From Prorocentrum cordatum (lineage: Eukaryota; Sar; Dinophyceae; Prorocentrales; Prorocentraceae), in NCBI GenBank assembly GCA_963575745.1, contig CAUYUJ010019115.1, positions 499,541-563,540 on the forward strand: DNA of 64,000 nucleotides, in the 5' to 3' direction. Both the position numbers and the translations under genes were made by a program. Positions within the stretch are counted from its first letter, which is position 1. Every line of letters starts with the position of its first letter. Shown piece after piece: positions 63,560-64,000 of this stretch. The notes under the pieces are model-generated. The model had not been told where the DNA came from, ran no database searches, and saw nothing but the letters and a program-made list of their open reading frames with translations.

Positions 63560-63580
63560 CTTGGGCCAAAATGGCAACGT
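63560..63580 (-). other. Relic dinoflagellate spliced leader at the LINE 5' end
   Basis: The minus-strand sequence matches DinoSL at 18 of 21 positions (changes at 1, 5 and 17), with GCCATTTTGGC intact. It is followed by a direct 10 bp duplication (CAAGAGCGAT twice, from 63563). The ORF1 ATG is 93 bases downstream. Confidence 0.8.
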
Positions 63581-63960
<380 letters not shown>

Positions 63961-64000
63961 TATACTAATGCACACATGCATCGCGATCTTGAGGGATAGA

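Larger units (their letters stand above)
58791..63580 (-). mobile_element. Full-length LINE with DinoSL relic, ORF1, EEP and RT (decayed)
   Basis: On the minus strand: spliced-leader relic (63580-63560), ORF1 from ATG 63467, EEP (about 62500-61600) with GDFN and SDH, RT (60850-60200) and a C-terminal region to about 58880. It is about 4.8 kb with an EEP-type LINE layout. It lies within a TATG/GCATG/ACGT-type microsatellite, with such repeats on both sides. Frameshifts and an in-frame stop in ORF1 show it is inactive, but EEP catalytic motifs and RT motif A are still readable, so decay is moderate. Confidence 0.85.

Overview
This window reads as nuclear DNA of a dinoflagellate. The strongest evidence is a set of near-exact copies of the dinoflagellate spliced leader (DinoSL): at 30719-30739 (-, 20 of 21 positions), 43297-43317 (-, 20 of 21), 63560-63580 (-, 18 of 21) and, with small indels, 6614-6636 (+). 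Supporting evidence is the extreme load of trinucleotide microsatellites (GGA/TCC, GAT, GTC), high GC, many decayed non-LTR retrotransposons, and leucine-rich-repeat exons of a kind recalled as common in dinoflagellates. A large-genome genus such as Prorocentrum is only a guess.

There is almost no intact coding sequence. The recognisable coding content is retrotransposon debris. (1) A near full-length element on the minus strand at 25.0-30.7 kb has ORF1-like, endonuclease/exonuclease/phosphatase (EEP), reverse transcriptase (RT), zinc-like and RNase H parts in order. (2) A minus-strand element at 52.3-58.6 kb has EEP, RT with a YADD motif, and a C-x3-C-H-x3-C terminus. (3) A minus-strand element at 58.8-63.6 kb has ORF1, EEP with GDFN and SDH motifs, RT, and the same type of terminus. 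(4) A minus-strand ORF1-only piece lies at 41.4-43.3 kb. (5) A 5'-truncated plus-strand element lies at 33.4-35.1 kb. (6) A minus-strand RT with a C-terminal zinc/endonuclease-like part, resembling the R2 type, lies at 17.9-20.1 kb. (7) Short relics lie at 6.6-7.2, 14.0-14.9 and 36.1-36.7 kb. All are broken by frameshifts or stops. Elements 1, 3 and 4 begin with a DinoSL relic that sits against, or within 20 bp of, a microsatellite; element 2 begins with a weaker SL-like tract beside a (TA)n run. Together this suggests that these LINE mRNAs were trans-spliced and then reverse-transcribed into simple-repeat targets.

The only candidate host gene is a minus-strand multi-exon fragment at about 38.1-40.2 kb with leucine-rich-repeat-like exons. 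Two of its introns hold the same foldback (inverted-repeat) element, as expected for introner-type insertions.

The rest is repetitive. From left to right there is a dispersed compound repeat (three copies: 1-1.02, 2.6-3.25, 47.8-48.4 kb); a 1.6 kb tandem duplication carrying arrays of 72-74 bp hairpin units (3.5-6.6 kb); a 1.4 kb minisatellite of 16 bp period that is open in all six frames (9.1-10.5 kb); a 1 kb GTC array with an embedded CACGTG-containing cassette (12.4-13.4 kb); three roughly 0.9 kb compound repeats (15.2-17.6 kb); a GCAAT-type ~10-bp array (22.85-23.27 kb); an AT-rich degenerate-triplet island (31.8-32.7 kb); and a 1 kb TATG array (49.7-50.7 kb). No rRNA, tRNA, CRISPR array or bacterial-type operon was seen.
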